Shown here one piece after another: positions 63,255-64,000 of a stretch of 64,000 bases of DNA. Each line of letters starts with the position of its first letter. Position 1 is the stretch's first letter. The stretch covers positions 62,001 through 126,000 of the forward strand of contig JAYQVH010000004.1 in assembly GCA_038148375.1 (NCBI GenBank), given 5' to 3'. The DNA comes from CAWUEX02 sp038148375 (lineage in GTDB: Bacteria; Pseudomonadota; Alphaproteobacteria; Rhodospirillales; Rhodospirillaceae). The position numbers were made by a program, and so were the translations under genes. The notes under the pieces were generated by a model. The model did no database searches. It saw only the letters and a program-made list of their open reading frames with translations, and was not told the origin of the DNA.

Positions 63255-63926
63255 GTGACGTCGCGCCAAATCCCACTCGAACTCGGGCACCGGCCCGCCT
63301 TGGACCGCGCCGATCTGCTGGTGACGGCAGGCAATCGCGAGGCGGTGAGCTGGATCGATTCCTGGCCCGACTGGCCGTCGCACGCCGTCGCACTCTTCGG
63401 CCCGGAGGGATGCGGAAAATCTCACCTCGTTCATGTTTTCGCCGCGAAAACTCGGGCCGAGATTATCACTGCGGACGACTTGGCGTCTGTTACGCCAATC
63501 GAACTAGCGCAGGAACATAAAGCCCTGGCATGGGACGACGCGGAGGCTGCCGCCGACGAAACGTCGGTGTTTCACCTTTACAACGCGGTGCGAGAGGCGG
63601 GCGGTCATTTGCTCATCTGCAGCCGGACGCCGCCGGCGCGCTGGCCGGTTACGTTACCGGATCTAAAGTCTCGCCTTGCGGCTGTACCCGCGGTTGAAAT
63701 CTTGCCGCCCGACGACGCGACGCTCATCGCTCTGCTAGCTAAACTGTTTAGGGAGCGTCAAGTCGGCGTATCTGAAGATGCCCTAACGTATATCGTCAAT
63801 CGCATACCCAGGACGTTTGCCGCGGTTCAAGCGGTGGTCGGCGCAACCGACCGCGCCGCTTTAGGACAAGGGCGGAAAATCTCGGTGCCTCTTATCCGGG
63901 ACGTTCTCGCGGAGATGCAGTTATAG
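63255..63926 (+). CDS. hdaA: HdaA, DnaA-inactivating AAA+ protein
   Basis: DnaA-related protein that with the sliding clamp promotes hydrolysis of DnaA-ATP and limits re-initiation. GTG at 63255 gives MTSRQIPLELGHRPALDRAD. The IPLELGH start contains the QIPL clamp-binding element typical of Hda. The P-loop is FGPEGCGKSHLVHVF. 223 residues. An ATG at 63108 lies inside the DUF2066 gene and is rejected. The start is 22 bases past the DUF2066 stop. Confidence 0.9.
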   Translation: MTSRQIPLELGHRPALDRADLLVTAGNREAVSWIDSWPDWPSHAVALFGPEGCGKSHLVHVFAAKTRAEIITADDLASVTPIELAQEHKALAWDDAEAAADETSVFHLYNAVREAGGHLLICSRTPPARWPVTLPDLKSRLAAVPAVEILPPDDATLIALLAKLFRERQVGVSEDALTYIVNRIPRTFAAVQAVVGATDRAALGQGRKISVPLIRDVLAEMQL

Positions 63927-63952
63927 GCAGCGCCGGTTTGACCGCCGAGATC

Positions 63953-64000
63953 TTAATCGTCGATGTCCCGTGGTTTGACGAAGTCTAAGAGACGGCCGCA
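63953..64000 (-). CDS. Possible 3' end of a gene running off the window
   Basis: On the minus strand the last 48 bases read CGRLLDFVKPRDIDD followed by TAA at 63953-63955. The frame is open to the window edge and looks like a natural protein C-terminus. It is too short to identify and may be chance. Confidence 0.3.
   Translation of the reverse strand, partial: CGRLLDFVKPRDIDD

Overview
The window is GC-rich chromosomal DNA from an alphaproteobacterium. I infer the class from a split, circularly permuted tmRNA gene, an alphaproteobacterial-type SspB beside it, an HdaA-type DnaA regulator, an FtsZ with a long Pro/Ala-rich linker, and a complete division/cell-wall (dcw) cluster that runs on into lpxC, bamD, recN and ligA. 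A run of 100 N inside a tandem repeat at the left edge shows it is a draft or metagenome-derived assembly. A marine or Rhodospirillales-like lineage is plausible but not proven.

Left arm (1-14.3 kb). A 47-bp tandem repeat is broken by the gap. It is followed by a possible 57-residue small protein and by prmA, whose start sits at the end of a 23-bp tandem repeat in which every copy is a tiny ORF overlapping the next start. Then come an aminopeptidase P, a Tat-exported bicupin and a membrane LytTR regulator. The regulator is divergent from a TonB-dependent receptor, three tandem exported VOC-fold proteins and a Tat-exported M24 metallopeptidase. This block (about 3.65-11.4 kb) is the accessory part of the window and the best candidate for an undescribed envelope uptake or processing system. 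A DUF898 membrane protein, an M48 metalloprotease and a lone response regulator follow.

Middle (14.6-39.8 kb, all minus strand). Read in the direction of transcription: rnpB (RNase P RNA), mraZ, rsmH, ftsL, ftsI, murE, murF, mraY, murD, ftsW, murG, murC, murB, ddl, ftsQ, ftsA, ftsZ, a terminator, then lpxC, bamD, recN and ligA. Most neighbours overlap by 1-14 bases, so translation is probably coupled from rsmH to ftsA. Three phased TGGGN boxes upstream of mraZ look like an MraZ operator.

Right arm (39.8-64 kb) is housekeeping: an AmiD-like amidase, an EamA transporter, rpoH, a DmdC-like acyl-CoA dehydrogenase with an AsmA protein, a ribbon-helix-helix protein, both classes of fumarase, sspB next to ssrA, thyA-folA, mrp, hflK-hflC-degP, holC, ndk, purN facing purM, a DUF2066 protein and hdaA. 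Much of it concerns proteostasis: tmRNA tagging, the SspB adaptor, HflKC control of FtsH, a DegP-type protease and sigma-32. purM appears to use an AUU start codon.
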